Of a stretch of 64,000 bases of DNA, positions 45,987-56,032 are shown piece by piece. Under the pieces are notes generated by a model that was given only the letters and a program-made list of their open reading frames with translations, made no database searches and was not told where the DNA came from. The stretch comes from Phyllobacterium sp. YR531 (GTDB lineage Bacteria > Pseudomonadota > Alphaproteobacteria > Rhizobiales > Rhizobiaceae): assembly GCF_000282595.1 (NCBI RefSeq), contig NZ_AKIZ01000037.1, forward strand, positions 1 through 64,000, written 5' to 3'. The translations under genes and the position numbers were made by a program. Numbering within the stretch: position 1 is the first letter of the stretch; each line of letters begins with the position of its first letter.

Positions 45987-46916
45987 ATGGCTATTCTTCT
46001 TTTTGCCGAACACGATAACGAGACCCTTTCCGACCAGACTGCCAAGGCATTGACCGCAGCGCTTGCCATCGGTTCCGATGTGCATGTGCTGGTTGCAGGC
46101 AAGGGAGCCAAAGGCGTTGCTGATCAGGCTGCCAAGCTTGCAGGCGTCAAGAAAGTTCTGCTGGCCGACAGCGATGATCTGGCCAACCGCCTTGCCGAAG
46201 CAACGGCAGCGCTGATTGTCTCAATCGCTGATGGTTATGACACGATCATTGCCGCTGCCACCACGAACGGCAAGAACATCCTGCCGCGCGTTGCAGCGCT
46301 GCTCGACGTTATGCAGGTGTCGGACATCATCGAGGTCATCTCGGCTGATACGTTCAAGCGTCCGATCTATGCAGGTAATGCCTTGCAGACCGTGCAGGCG
46401 ACTGATGCCAAGAAAGTCATCACCGTGCGCACAGCAACCTTTGCCGCTGCCGGTGAAGGCGGTTCGGCTTCGGTTGAGAACGTTTCCGCTGTTGCCAATC
46501 CCGGACTTTCGACTTTTGTCGAAGCCAAGCTTTCCGGTGGTGACCGTCCTGAATTGACCTCGGCGAAGATTATCATCTCGGGTGGCCGTGCACTTGGCTC
46601 GAACGAGAAGTTCAAGGAAGTAATCCTTCCGGTTGCTGACAAGCTCGGTGCTGCAGTTGGTGCCTCACGTGCCGCTGTCGATGCGGGTTATGCCCCGAAC
46701 GATTGGCAGGTCGGGCAGACCGGGAAAGTTGTTGCGCCTGATCTTTACATTGCTGTTGGCATTTCCGGCGCGATCCAGCATCTGGCAGGCATGAAAGACT
46801 CCAAGGTCATCGTCGCCATCAACAAGGATGAGGAGGCACCGATCTTCCAGGTTGCCGATTATGGCCTCGTCGGCGATCTCTTCACCATTCTGCCGGAACT
46901 AGAAAAGGCTCTTTAA
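45987..46916 (+). CDS. etfA: Electron transfer flavoprotein alpha subunit
   Basis: The FAD-binding subunit of ETF, 309 residues. The C-terminal FAD motif is complete: [40 protein letters not shown], then [20 protein letters not shown]. The N-terminal domain starts [15 protein letters not shown]. It forms a heterodimer with the etfB product. A strong terminator follows, so hbd is a separate unit, though functionally linked through fatty-acid and polyhydroxybutyrate metabolism. Confidence 0.96.
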   Translation: MAILLFAEHDNETLSDQTAKALTAALAIGSDVHVLVAGKGAKGVADQAAKLAGVKKVLLADSDDLANRLAEATAALIVSIADGYDTIIAAATTNGKNILPRVAALLDVMQVSDIIEVISADTFKRPIYAGNALQTVQATDAKKVITVRTATFAAAGEGGSASVENVSAVANPGLSTFVEAKLSGGDRPELTSAKIIISGGRALGSNEKFKEVILPVADKLGAAVGASRAAVDAGYAPNDWQVGQTGKVVAPDLYIAVGISGAIQHLAGMKDSKVIVAINKDEEAPIFQVADYGLVGDLFTILPELEKAL

Positions 46917-46980
46917 AGCGATTTTCCATCCGGAACCGCGCTGATAAAGAAATATATTCGCAAGTTTGAAATGATTTGCA

Positions 46981-47011
46981 TGGCCGGGGTAGACGAACGC
47001 TACCCCGGCCA
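46981..47011 (+). terminator. Rho-independent terminator of etfBA
   Basis: A perfect 11-bp stem, TGGCCGGGGTA (46981-46991) and TACCCCGGCCA (47001-47011), with a 9-base loop is followed by TTTACTTTG, 65 bases past the etfA stop. Confidence 0.88.
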
Positions 47012-47049
47012 TTTACTTTGTGTGGCACAAGAAACAAACGGATGGAAAC

Positions 47050-47931
47050 ATGGCTGGATCGATCAAGACTGTAGGCATCATCGGTGCTGGGCAAATGGGC
47101 AGCGGCATCGCTCATGTATGTGCAGTTGCGGGATATGATGTTTTGATCCATGACCAGTCTGCCGAACAGCTGGAAAAGGCCATTGCTACAGTCAATGGCA
47201 ATATGGCGCGGCAGGTTTCACACGGCAAACTTGATGAAGCAGCGCGTGAAAAGGCTATGGCCCATATCCGTCCGGCGCTGCGCATGGAAGACCTGTCCAG
47301 CGTCGATCTTGCCATCGAAGCCGCAACCGAGGATGAAACAGTAAAGCGCAAGATTTTTGCTCAGCTCTGTCCGAATCTGAATCCTGAAGCCATTCTCGCG
47401 ACCAATACCTCGTCGATTTCAATCACGCGGCTCGCTGCTACCACCGACCGCCCTGAGCGGTTTATCGGCATTCATTTCATGAACCCGGTGCCGGTGATGA
47501 AGCTTGTCGAGCTCATTCGCGGCATCGCCACCGAAAATGTGACGTTTGAAAGCGCCCGCGAGTTCGTCAGCAGTCTCGACAAGACTTTGACTGTGTCAGA
47601 AGATTTCCCTGCCTTCATCGTCAATCGCATCCTGTTGCCTATGATCAACGAAGCTATTTACGTGCTTTACGAGGGTGTAGGTTCGGTCGATGCAATCGAT
47701 ACTGCGATGAAGCTCGGCGCCAATCATCCAATGGGTCCGCTGCAACTCGCTGATTTTATCGGTTTGGATACATGCCTTTCAATCATGCAGGTACTTCATG
47801 ATGGATTGGCCGATTCAAAATACCGCCCCTGCCCGCTATTGGTCAAATATGTCGAAGCCGGTTGGCTTGGCCGCAAGACCGGGCGCGGCTTCTACGATTA
47901 TCGCGGGGAAAACCCCGTTCCAACACGTTGA
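47050..47931 (+). CDS. 3-hydroxybutyryl-CoA dehydrogenase
   Basis: This 293-residue enzyme oxidises or reduces 3-hydroxybutyryl-CoA with NAD(P). The N-terminal Rossmann motif is [20 protein letters not shown], and the family signature [17 protein letters not shown] is present. [20 protein letters not shown] and [11 protein letters not shown] complete the C-terminal domain. The ATG at 47050 is chosen; an ATG ten codons upstream is not family-like. Placement directly after etfBA is conserved in Hyphomicrobiales and fits acyl-CoA metabolism. Confidence 0.93.
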   Translation: MAGSIKTVGIIGAGQMGSGIAHVCAVAGYDVLIHDQSAEQLEKAIATVNGNMARQVSHGKLDEAAREKAMAHIRPALRMEDLSSVDLAIEAATEDETVKRKIFAQLCPNLNPEAILATNTSSISITRLAATTDRPERFIGIHFMNPVPVMKLVELIRGIATENVTFESAREFVSSLDKTLTVSEDFPAFIVNRILLPMINEAIYVLYEGVGSVDAIDTAMKLGANHPMGPLQLADFIGLDTCLSIMQVLHDGLADSKYRPCPLLVKYVEAGWLGRKTGRGFYDYRGENPVPTR

Positions 47932-47954
47932 TCATACCCGCATGAAATTATCCC

Positions 47955-48578
47955 ATGGGTAGCGACCACAGGCCAGAATCTCCTGCCGGCACAAAACGGC
48001 TGTCGACGGTTCTCGTTGAGCTTGGGAATACACCTGCGGAAAGAATTTCCTTTGACGATATTCTTGTCGCGCTGTCCGAGCGCAGCTTCGGTGCGTTGCT
48101 CATCCTGTTTTCCGCACTGAATCTGCTACCCCTGCCACCCGGATCATCGACGGTATTTGGCATCCCGCTGGTCCTCCTTTCGATTCAGATGCTGATCGGG
48201 TTGGAGAATCCATGGTTTCCGGCATTCCTGCGTCGTAAATCAATGCGCACGGAAACATATCGGTCAGGGATTGCCCGGCTGGAAAGTGTCCTCGCGCGTT
48301 TTGAGCGGCTCGCCCGTCCGCGTTACTGGCTTTTCCCGCAAATCATCGTCGAGCGCGTTGTCAGTATTGTCGCACTCCTTATGTCGTTGATCGTCATTCT
48401 TCCAATTCCCCTGATCAACCAGATACCAGCCCTGAGCATTATTCTGCTGGCCATTGGTCTTGGCGAACAGGATGGCGTGTGGCTGGGCACCGGATTTCTG
48501 GTTGCAGCCTTGGCTGCCGGAATTGCTATTGGACTTGGCGCATCCGTAGGACTGGCAGCACTTCACATTTTTGGCTGA
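47955..48578 (+). CDS. ExoD-family exopolysaccharide biosynthesis protein
   Basis: This 207-residue membrane protein is of the ExoD family, named after a Sinorhizobium mutant affected in exopolysaccharide and nodule invasion. The N-terminus contains RISFDDILVALSERSFGALL, followed by ILFSALNLLPLPPGSSTVFG and three more membrane segments ending in LAAGIAIGLGASVGLAALHI. The biochemical role is unknown. No clear Shine-Dalgarno precedes the ATG. It stands alone between hbd and the large toxin-like gene. Confidence 0.88.
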   Translation: MGSDHRPESPAGTKRLSTVLVELGNTPAERISFDDILVALSERSFGALLILFSALNLLPLPPGSSTVFGIPLVLLSIQMLIGLENPWFPAFLRRKSMRTETYRSGIARLESVLARFERLARPRYWLFPQIIVERVVSIVALLMSLIVILPIPLINQIPALSIILLAIGLGEQDGVWLGTGFLVAALAAGIAIGLGASVGLAALHIFG

Positions 48579-48748
48579 ACCCGCAAGAAGTCGGGCGGGC
48601 ATGAAAGGCTATTGCCAATCCAATAAATGCTCCCGCCAAAGATATTGTTACAAAATGTCATTTGGCGTTACATCCATCAGGTATTCTATTGGGCATTGAA
48701 GTTCGTCAATTACTGATTGCAATCTAGCATCGCAATTTGGAGGACACG

Positions 48749-51700
48749 ATGTTCCGGATCGATGACAGCGGCAAGTTCCGCTATAACAAGACCGGGGATG
48801 CGACCGTCCCGGCAAATTCCAAGCAGGAAAAGGTATTCACCTCCAGCATAACCCAAGCATTGCAAGACAGAAAAAGTGCTGGTGGTTCGGGTAAGGTTGA
48901 TCCGCTCAACGAGAAGGTAGCGGTTGTCGAAGCAGGTGACGCGCCGGAACGCATTGCCCGGGATAATGGTATTTCGCTCAACGAACTTCAAAATGCGAAC
49001 AAGGGCATTTTTGGCCCGAATGATGTGCTCAATCCAAATGACATTATTTTCATTCCGCAGCGCGATCCGGTTTTAACGGCAAACAGCCCGAAGAATGCAG
49101 ACGGCGTGCCTGCCGATGAACAGGCATTCGCCAACGACATTCACGCCAGTGGCAAGGAACTTCAGGACGACAAGACGTTGTCGCCGGAACAGGTCAATGC
49201 GGGACGGTTGGAAATTCAGAAGGATGTCAAAACCTATCTCGACAATCTCCCCCCCGCTGATCGGCAGGCGGCCGCCAAGCGGCTGCTGGGCGATGGGAAA
49301 ACATGGAAAGATGCTACCCCTGCCAGCACGGCAATCAAGAATGCCGCCACTGACAGCTTCGGCGACGACATCTACACCAAGGGCAACAAGGTGGAATATG
49401 CCGACGCCCCGACCTACGACCACAAGGGCGAAACCGGCAAAATTACAACTGATGTAAAAGCCTATCTCGAAGGCGTTCCGCAGGCCGAGCGAACCGCACG
49501 GCTGCAGTATCTCTATGATCGTGACTGGCAGGATGCAGGGCCGGCCAAGATTGCTATCGAGCAAGCCGCCAAGGACATGAATATTCCGCTGCGCGAAAGC
49601 GGTCATACGGGATCAGAGGCGGAAGGCACTGCGCGGGGCATCATCGACAAAGCCCGTGCTGCGGGTGGACCGGCAGAGGTCAAAAAGACCTATACAGAGC
49701 TGTCTCAAAGCCAGCCACCGGAAGTTCAACTTGCACTCAAGCGTAATCCCGAAGCTGTCCAATTGATGCGCGATGCGGAAAACCAGCAGAAAGTCGATAA
49801 ATGGCTGGATGGCAAGGATCTGGAATCTGTAGACGGTGTAGACACGGTCATGAAAGCCCTTAAGGGCGAGGAAGGCGATCTCGGCAAGCTGGATGACAGC
49901 ACCAAAAGATACCTCCTCGATAAAGTCCTTGCCAAAATGGGCTCGGATGACGGGTTGCAGAACATCGGCTACCTCGCCGAAGCAGCTGGCCGGTCAAACG
50001 ATTCTGGATTGCGTAGTTTAGTCAGCGAGCGGATGGCAGCACGGGCAGCAGATCTGGCTGTACCGGAATCTGGAAAACAACCAACTCCGGAAGACAAGTT
50101 CAGAGCCCGTTTTTTCGCCAATAGTGCGGTCAGGGCAGGCACACCTTATGAGCACGGAGACGATGGCAAATATGATATGTCGTCGCTGCGCACCGCCATG
50201 GAAGCCCTTGGCCCCGAAAAAGCGGCAGCTTTTGTCCAATCGGTTGGCTTCACAACTGAAGCAGACTCTGGTCAAACCACAATGGACCGTACAAGTTCGT
50301 TGCAAGCCATTCTCATGGCGGCAAATTCCGGCGATCACACCAGTACGACCAGCGCAGTGGTGCAGAATGTCTTCGCGCTTTCCGACAATTACAGTCCCAC
50401 ATTACAATCGGAAGCTGAAGGTGGCCCCGGCCCCATGGCTCAGGCGCTGGCTCGTGAGTGGTTCCCCGACGATGCCAAGTCACGCGATTCGGAGGCAAGC
50501 CGCCTTCAGTCCATCCTGGATACGGATCAAGGAAAAGAACTATTGTTTCCGGGAACTGGCGACGATGTTTCGCTGTCTCTGGGTGCCCGGGCCAATGCAC
50601 TCGCCATTGTGAGGTCTGACAAGAGCATCAATCGCGATACTCTGGAAAAGACCGATGATCCTTGGCAGAACCCCGTCTTCATCAACCCGCCCGCTCAGGA
50701 GATTGCGGGGCAATACCTGCATTTGCGTGGCAATACACCGGTGGTTCTCAAAGGCACTGATCTCGAAAATACCATTGGTACCGCAATGGGGTCGAAGCCT
50801 GTCATTCCGGAGGGCATGTCGCCCGAAGAGGTGCAGGAAAAAATCGGTAAGGGTGAGTTGTCTCTCTTTGGAGGTGAAGACAACAAGCCGGTACAAACAA
50901 TCGCCAACCAGATTCGCGCAACTGCAGGTGGAGGCGACATCGCCGTCACTGTGCTGCCAATACAATATTCGAGCAGCAAGACTGGAACTGTGACATTGCC
51001 ATTGTTTCGGGTATCAACCTCGGGCGGCGACAAATACGTCGACAATCTTGGCCGCGAGTACAAGGATTTCAACGACTGGAAGGCAAACAATCAGCTGCCG
51101 CCCGGCGCAATGACCTATCCCACGGATGGTCAGCTCACCGAGAATCCTGATGGATCAGTCAAACTATCCGGCCCGGAAAATACCCCGAAAACCGTCGATA
51201 CGTTCGGCGAGCATGTGACCGAAGTCATTGATACGGCAGCTCTGGTAGGCGGCATTATCGTAGGCGCGGCTGTCATTATCGGTACGGGTGGCGTGGCTAC
51301 ACCAATTGTGGCCGGTGCTGGTATCGCTGCTGCCGGCTGGGGCGCTTATCGCGTCGGTACGCAGTTGGTGGATCGCGCAGAACATGGGCAGTCGATCAAT
51401 CCTATTGAAGATGCCGACGCGCGCATGCTTTGGATCAATGGTGTCGCGAGCATCGCAGGGGCTGCCGCTTTCGGAAGTGCAGCGAAGCTGACGAGCCTCG
51501 CCTCCAAAGGTGCTACCATGACGCCGACCATGGCACGCATCATTGGACCGACCATCGCGTTCTCCAATACAGCCGATGCGGTGGCCATTGCGAATATGGC
51601 GCAGTACAGCGCTGCAAACTGGGGCTCCATGTCAGGCGAGGAGAAGGCGTCCGCAATCCTTTCAATGGGTTTCTGGGGCACCACAATCGGCGTGAACATG

Positions 51701-52999
51701 TCACGCGGTCCCTCACCCACACCGCGCAATATTGCAGGCATGTTCAACCCTGTGACACAGACACGAAATCTGTTGGCTGCTTACGAGCCAACAGTGGTGA
51801 AGAACGATCAAATTCCGGGCAATGAGGTGCGGATTGTCGATGATCCATCAGGAAATGGTGGTTTTATCATCGAAGCAGGCCCTGCCGCGTCTCAAGCCGA
51901 TATAGCCAACCACACCCGGGTTGCGCGGCTCATGTATCAAAATAACGGCTTTCAGGGGAACCTTCGAAGCTTCATGGGTGCTGATGTCGCCAAACCGGGC
52001 ACCAAGGCCTATCAAATTCAGTTTGAGTTGGAGAAGCTGACACCAAAGCTGCAACAATTGCGTCAGGACCTGCAGAAACCTGGTCTTTCGGATCACGACA
52101 AGGCACAGATATCCGCCGAGATCGGCGATCACGGCAGTTATCTTGCCAAACTGCAACGGGCCGCAGATGACCCCAATCTGACCGACCTTTCCACCGTCAA
52201 GCAAGCATCAACCGGCAAAGCAATGGCAAACACTGACGGGCCGGATGGCGGCCTGAAAGGTTCGTCTCAAGAGGCCTTTGATAATTATTGCAAGACCAAT
52301 GGCATCAACGCGGCGGAATATGTCTGGTACAGGCAACCGGGTGCCAACGGAGCGCCGGACAAAGTGGCACTGCGCCGTGTCGATGCAAGCAAGAATATGC
52401 CTGAACTTGAAGTGGTGGCCGGTCGACCACCGGTTGTCAGGCCAAAGCCGACCATCAAGCCACAGACTCAGGCTATTGGTGATGCAGCGGAAGAACATGC
52501 CGTCAACGAGTTCAAGGCACGTGGCTACACGACGATTCTGACTGCAAAGAACCCCTCCGGACATGGGGTTGATATCTTCATGTATAATCCGACGACAAGG
52601 CAGTATGTCGTGGCCGAGATCAAAGCGAATACCGCTCAGTTAAGCGCTGACCAGCGGCTTGGCCCAACCTATGCGCTTGACCGTATGCGGCGTGCTGCTG
52701 ATGGCGAAGGAAGTTGGGCCTCTGCGTCTCAGGCGGACAAGGAGCGGGCCAGCATAGCGCTCGAAAAACTCACCTCCGGTGAACCCGTAGGCGATACGCG
52801 TTATCTCGTCATCCGGTATGATGTTGACCCGGCGACCCTTGCTGTCTCCAATCCAAGACACGCAGACTGGGCATCGCCTGATGGTTCAGGTGCGCCTGGC
52901 GGCACGGCTGATGATACGTATGGGCATTTGCTTGAGCTTGAAGGGCCGCCGGAATTTGCCGAAACGCCGGTTTGGCAGACCGGCGACGGTGTACCCTGA
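48749..52999 (+). CDS. Large LysM polymorphic-toxin-like protein with C-terminal PD-(D/E)XK nuclease signature
   Basis: The protein has 1416 residues from the ATG at 48749, which has a perfect GGAGG upstream. No signal peptide is seen. Residues about 56-103 form a LysM-like module (VVEAGDAPERIARDNGISLN, ending NPNDIIFIPQ). Two helical repeats follow at about 159 and 235 (DVKTYLDNLPPADRQ, DVKAYLEGVPQAERT). A long helical middle leads to a Gly/Ala-rich hydrophobic segment at about 826-870 (VIDTAALVGGIIVGAAVIIG) that resembles DUF4781-type proteins. The C-terminal domain from about 1240 shows the nuclease set E1248/E1249, D1275 (GHGVDIF), E1290 and K1292 (VVAEIKANT). The most likely reading is a contact- or secretion-dependent toxin; the export route and targets are not shown. 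Confidence 0.75.
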   Translation: MFRIDDSGKFRYNKTGDATVPANSKQEKVFTSSITQALQDRKSAGGSGKVDPLNEKVAVVEAGDAPERIARDNGISLNELQNANKGIFGPNDVLNPNDIIFIPQRDPVLTANSPKNADGVPADEQAFANDIHASGKELQDDKTLSPEQVNAGRLEIQKDVKTYLDNLPPADRQAAAKRLLGDGKTWKDATPASTAIKNAATDSFGDDIYTKGNKVEYADAPTYDHKGETGKITTDVKAYLEGVPQAERTARLQYLYDRDWQDAGPAKIAIEQAAKDMNIPLRESGHTGSEAEGTARGIIDKARAAGGPAEVKKTYTELSQSQPPEVQLALKRNPEAVQLMRDAENQQKVDKWLDGKDLESVDGVDTVMKALKGEEGDLGKLDDSTKRYLLDKVLAKMGSDDGLQNIGYLAEAAGRSNDSGLRSLVSERMAARAADLAVPESGKQPTPEDKFRARFFANSAVRAGTPYEHGDDGKYDMSSLRTAMEALGPEKAAAFVQSVGFTTEADSGQTTMDRTSSLQAILMAANSGDHTSTTSAVVQNVFALSDNYSPTLQSEAEGGPGPMAQALAREWFPDDAKSRDSEASRLQSILDTDQGKELLFPGTGDDVSLSLGARANALAIVRSDKSINRDTLEKTDDPWQNPVFINPPAQEIAGQYLHLRGNTPVVLKGTDLENTIGTAMGSKPVIPEGMSPEEVQEKIGKGELSLFGGEDNKPVQTIANQIRATAGGGDIAVTVLPIQYSSSKTGTVTLPLFRVSTSGGDKYVDNLGREYKDFNDWKANNQLPPGAMTYPTDGQLTENPDGSVKLSGPENTPKTVDTFGEHVTEVIDTAALVGGIIVGAAVIIGTGGVATPIVAGAGIAAAGWGAYRVGTQLVDRAEHGQSINPIEDADARMLWINGVASIAGAAAFGSAAKLTSLASKGATMTPTMARIIGPTIAFSNTADAVAIANMAQYSAANWGSMSGEEKASAILSMGFWGTTIGVNMSRGPSPTPRNIAGMFNPVTQTRNLLAAYEPTVVKNDQIPGNEVRIVDDPSGNGGFIIEAGPAASQADIANHTRVARLMYQNNGFQGNLRSFMGADVAKPGTKAYQIQFELEKLTPKLQQLRQDLQKPGLSDHDKAQISAEIGDHGSYLAKLQRAADDPNLTDLSTVKQASTGKAMANTDGPDGGLKGSSQEAFDNYCKTNGINAAEYVWYRQPGANGAPDKVALRRVDASKNMPELEVVAGRPPVVRPKPTIKPQTQAIGDAAEEHAVNEFKARGYTTILTAKNPSGHGVDIFMYNPTTRQYVVAEIKANTAQLSADQRLGPTYALDRMRRAADGEGSWASASQADKERASIALEKLTSGEPVGDTRYLVIRYDVDPATLAVSNPRHADWASPDGSGAPGGTADDTYGHLLELEGPPEFAETPVWQTGDGVP

Positions 53000-53023
53000 A
53001 CCAGGCTGACCGATAATGGCTGG

Positions 53024-53353
53024 CTAGTTCTCTTTTTCCGGAGTGAGAATGGGAAGGTACGCGCTGTCTTTCCCGCTCAACCATTGAAGTCTGGTCTTGC
53101 CGGACTTCCTCAGATATTCGCAAGCGAGAAGCAGCAAGGGATGGTGCAGGTCCGCATCTTTCAGCAGATAGTCATTACTGCCTTCCGATCTGCTTTGAAA
53201 GGAAGCGCAATCGGGCTCGTCCGTATAGGCCCGCACAAAGAACACGGCATCATCCTTTGAGAAAACATAGATATCGTATTCATAGTAATATAGGTAATTG
53301 CCTTCCTCATCAGGTTCTGAAGCATCAATATGGTGCGATATCTCGACCTGCAT
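53024..53353 (-). CDS. Small acidic protein, candidate immunity protein
   Basis: This 109-residue acidic protein from MQVEISHHIDASEPDEEG (AGGG about 7 bases upstream; an ATG nine codons earlier is possible) is not of a family I can name. It has a beta-rich start (YLYYYEYDIYVFSKDDAVFF) and a helical end (HPLLLLACEYLRKSGKTRLQ). Small size, acidity and a position 24 bases from the end of the toxin-like gene suggest an immunity protein that masks the nuclease. The genes are convergent, which is unusual for such pairs, so the link is inference. Confidence 0.6.
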   Translation of the reverse strand: MQVEISHHIDASEPDEEGNYLYYYEYDIYVFSKDDAVFFVRAYTDEPDCASFQSRSEGSNDYLLKDADLHHPLLLLACEYLRKSGKTRLQWLSGKDSAYLPILTPEKEN

Positions 53354-53422
53354 GCAGCCCTGCTCCATTACGCAAAACATTGCTTCGATACCACAAAACG
53401 AGATGAAGACTGGACTTGATTC

Positions 53423-53908
53423 ATGACTGAAGCTGTTTCGGCAAAAAATATCACCATATATGTCGATGCCGATGCCTGTCCGGTAAAAGCTGAAATCTAC
53501 CGTGTCGCTGAGCGATATGGAGTCAAGGTTTTTGTCGTATCAAACTCGATGATGGCCATTCCCCGTGACCCGATGATCGAGCGTGTCATAGTCAGCGATG
53601 GCTTTGATGCTGCCGATGACTGGATCGCGGAGCGTGTTTGCCGTGGCGACGTGGTGGTAACTGCTGACATTCCGCTTGCCAGCCGCTGTGTAAAGGCTGG
53701 CGCTGATGCCATTTCACCCACAGGACGGGCGTTCACGGAAGCTTCTATCGGCAACACTTTAGCGACACGTAATCTCATGGATGAGTTGCGTTCGGCCGGT
53801 CAAATTACCGGCGGACCGCGGCCTTTTTCCCCAAAAGATCGATCCGCCTTTCTTTCTGCTCTTGATCTCGCTATTGTGCGGTTGAAACGTGCGGGCTTCA
53901 CCTCCTGA
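53423..53908 (+). CDS. YaiI/YqxD-family protein (DUF188)
   Basis: This 161-residue protein of the DUF188 family has a PIN-like fold. The conserved N-terminal [20 protein letters not shown] and the central [20 protein letters not shown] match, followed by [21 protein letters not shown] nuclease activity is suspected for the family but not established. It begins 70 bases past the candidate immunity gene's start, on the opposite strand, and is a conserved chromosomal gene. Confidence 0.92.
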   Translation: MTEAVSAKNITIYVDADACPVKAEIYRVAERYGVKVFVVSNSMMAIPRDPMIERVIVSDGFDAADDWIAERVCRGDVVVTADIPLASRCVKAGADAISPTGRAFTEASIGNTLATRNLMDELRSAGQITGGPRPFSPKDRSAFLSALDLAIVRLKRAGFTS

Positions 53909-54058
53909 AGGGTAAGTGGATGGGAGCTATGCGTTTCGTGGCATTGACGGAACGCGTCGCAGGCTCTACGAGAGCGCAACAAAGCTATATGCGTGCCGCT
54001 CGTGCTCCATTGACGCCGAGCTAAACACACGCCCAAAACCAGCACTGAAAGTTCATTC

Positions 54059-55966
54059 ATGACTATTTTCGATTCTATCGCTCCGGCGCTGTCCGGTGCA
54101 TTGAAAGCCCGTGGCTACGAAACCCTGACCCCGGTCCAGACAGCAGTTCTTGCGCCTGAAGCCGAGGGACAGGACCTTCTCGTTTCTGCGCAGACAGGCT
54201 CCGGCAAGACCGTCGCCTTCGGCATCGCTATTGCACCAACCCTGCTTGAGGATGAAAATCGCTTCACCTCCATCGGCGCACCCTATGCGCTGGTCATCGC
54301 ACCGACCCGCGAATTGGCATTGCAGGTTCGCCGCGAACTGGAATGGCTTTATGAGCCCACCGGCGCGCGCATCGCCTCCTGTGTTGGCGGCATGGACATG
54401 ACCAAGGAACGCCGGGCTCTTGCTCAAGGCGCTCACATCGTTGTTGGCACGCCCGGCCGCCTGCGTGATCATATCAGCCGTGGTTCGCTGGACATGAAAG
54501 AGCTGCGCGCTGTTGTCCTTGACGAAGCTGATGAGATGCTTGATCTCGGCTTCCGCGAAGATTTGGAATTCATTCTCGGGGAATCACCTGAGGATCGACG
54601 CACACTCATGTTCTCTGCAACCGTACCAAAGCCCATCGCGCTATTGGCCAAGCAGTTCCAGAAGGATGCACTGCGCATTTCGGCAACCAATGACCGCGAG
54701 CAGCATGCGGACATCGAATATCACATCATGCCGGTCGCACCGCGGGAGCGTGAAAACGCCATCATCAATTCGCTGTTGTTCTACGATGCACAGAACACGA
54801 TCATTTTCGGCTCAACCCGCGAAGCCGTCAAACATCTGACCAGCCGTCTTTCTAACCGCGGCTTTTCCGTTGTTTCGCTTTCGGGCGAACTGAGCCAGGC
54901 AGAGCGTACAAATGCGCTGCAGGCGATGCGCGACGGACGCGCCCGCGTTTGCGTTGCTACGGACGTAGCTGCCCGTGGTATTGACCTGCCAAACCTCGAT
55001 CTGGTCATCCATGCTGATTTGCCTAACAATTCCGAAACACTCCTGCACCGCAGTGGCCGTACGGGACGTGCTGGCCGCAAGGGCATTTGCGTTCTGATTG
55101 TTCCTGCGTCGCGCCGCCGTACAGCCGAACGCCTGCTGCAGGGCGCCAAACTATCGACGACGATGGTACCGCCGCCGGATGCCGATGCAATCAACAAGCG
55201 CAACAATGACCGTATCCTCAATGATCCTTCCTTGTCGGAAGTCATAAGCGAGGATGAAGGTGATTTCGTACGTGAACTGCTCAGCCTTCATTCGGCAGAA
55301 CAGATTGCCGCGGCTTATTTGCGCCAGCAGATGGCTGCGCGTCCGGCTCCGGAAGAGCTTTCCAACACCCCGTCCCATGTTCTCGAGCCTATTCGAAAAG
55401 GTAGCTTCGAAGACCGTCCAGGTCGCGGTGAGCGCACATCGCGCTCGGATCGCTTCACGGATTTCGAAAGCGGTGCATGGTTCAGTGTAAGCGTTGGCCG
55501 CAAGCAGCGTGCCGAACCACGCTGGCTCCTGCCGCTCATCTGCAAGGCCGGTGACATCACCAAAACTGATGTTGGTTCGATCAAGATTCTGGAAACAGAA
55601 ACACGTTTCGAAATCACTGCCAGCAAGGCGGATGCCTTTCTCGCTCGTATCAAGCAATTCGGTACCGGCGAAAAGGGTGTAAATATTGCCCGCAGCGAAG
55701 GTCCCGGTGGTTATGCGCCGCGCAGCGATTTCAAGCCGAAAAAGAACTTCGGTGAGAAACGCGAGTTCGACAACCGCAAACCACGTGGCAACGATGCCAA
55801 TCCACGCACCGAATGGGCCGCCAAGCCTGCAAAGGCAAAGCCGGAAGGCTGGACGACAGAAAAGCCTAAAAAGCTGCCAAAGGAACGCAAGCCTGGCGAA
55901 TTGCAGGGTTTCGACAAGTACAAGGCGAAGAAAGCTCGTAAAGCCGCTACGACGGGCACCGAATAA
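54059..55966 (+). CDS. DEAD-box RNA helicase with DbpA-type RNA-binding domain
   Basis: This 635-residue ATP-dependent RNA helicase has a Q motif (GYETLTPVQTAVLAPEAEGQ), Walker A AQTGSGKTVAFG (Lys50), DEAD at 155-158 (VVLDEADEMLDLG), SAT, and motif VI HRSGRTGRAGRKG. The C-terminal DbpA-type domain (about residues 475-545, WFSVSVGRKQRAEPRWLLPL) binds RNA and is followed by a basic Lys/Arg/Pro-rich tail. Homologues act in ribosome assembly and cold adaptation; that role is inferred. The first 150 bases upstream contain a possible 31-codon leader. Confidence 0.93.
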   Translation: MTIFDSIAPALSGALKARGYETLTPVQTAVLAPEAEGQDLLVSAQTGSGKTVAFGIAIAPTLLEDENRFTSIGAPYALVIAPTRELALQVRRELEWLYEPTGARIASCVGGMDMTKERRALAQGAHIVVGTPGRLRDHISRGSLDMKELRAVVLDEADEMLDLGFREDLEFILGESPEDRRTLMFSATVPKPIALLAKQFQKDALRISATNDREQHADIEYHIMPVAPRERENAIINSLLFYDAQNTIIFGSTREAVKHLTSRLSNRGFSVVSLSGELSQAERTNALQAMRDGRARVCVATDVAARGIDLPNLDLVIHADLPNNSETLLHRSGRTGRAGRKGICVLIVPASRRRTAERLLQGAKLSTTMVPPPDADAINKRNNDRILNDPSLSEVISEDEGDFVRELLSLHSAEQIAAAYLRQQMAARPAPEELSNTPSHVLEPIRKGSFEDRPGRGERTSRSDRFTDFESGAWFSVSVGRKQRAEPRWLLPLICKAGDITKTDVGSIKILETETRFEITASKADAFLARIKQFGTGEKGVNIARSEGPGGYAPRSDFKPKKNFGEKREFDNRKPRGNDANPRTEWAAKPAKAKPEGWTTEKPKKLPKERKPGELQGFDKYKAKKARKAATTGTE

Positions 55967-55992
55967 TCGTCAAGAACACTTCCTTCTCCGTC

Positions 55993-56017
55993 ATCCTCGG
56001 GCCCTTGACCCGAGGAT
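55993..56017. repeat. Palindromic element between converging genes
   Basis: Perfect 9-bp arms ATCCTCGGG (55993-56001) and CCCGAGGAT (56009-56017) with a 7-base loop lie between the ends of the helicase and tlpA genes. This resembles REP-like intergenic palindromes and could act as a bidirectional terminator; there is no U-run. Confidence 0.55.
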
Positions 56018-56032
56018 CTACGGATGTGTCCT

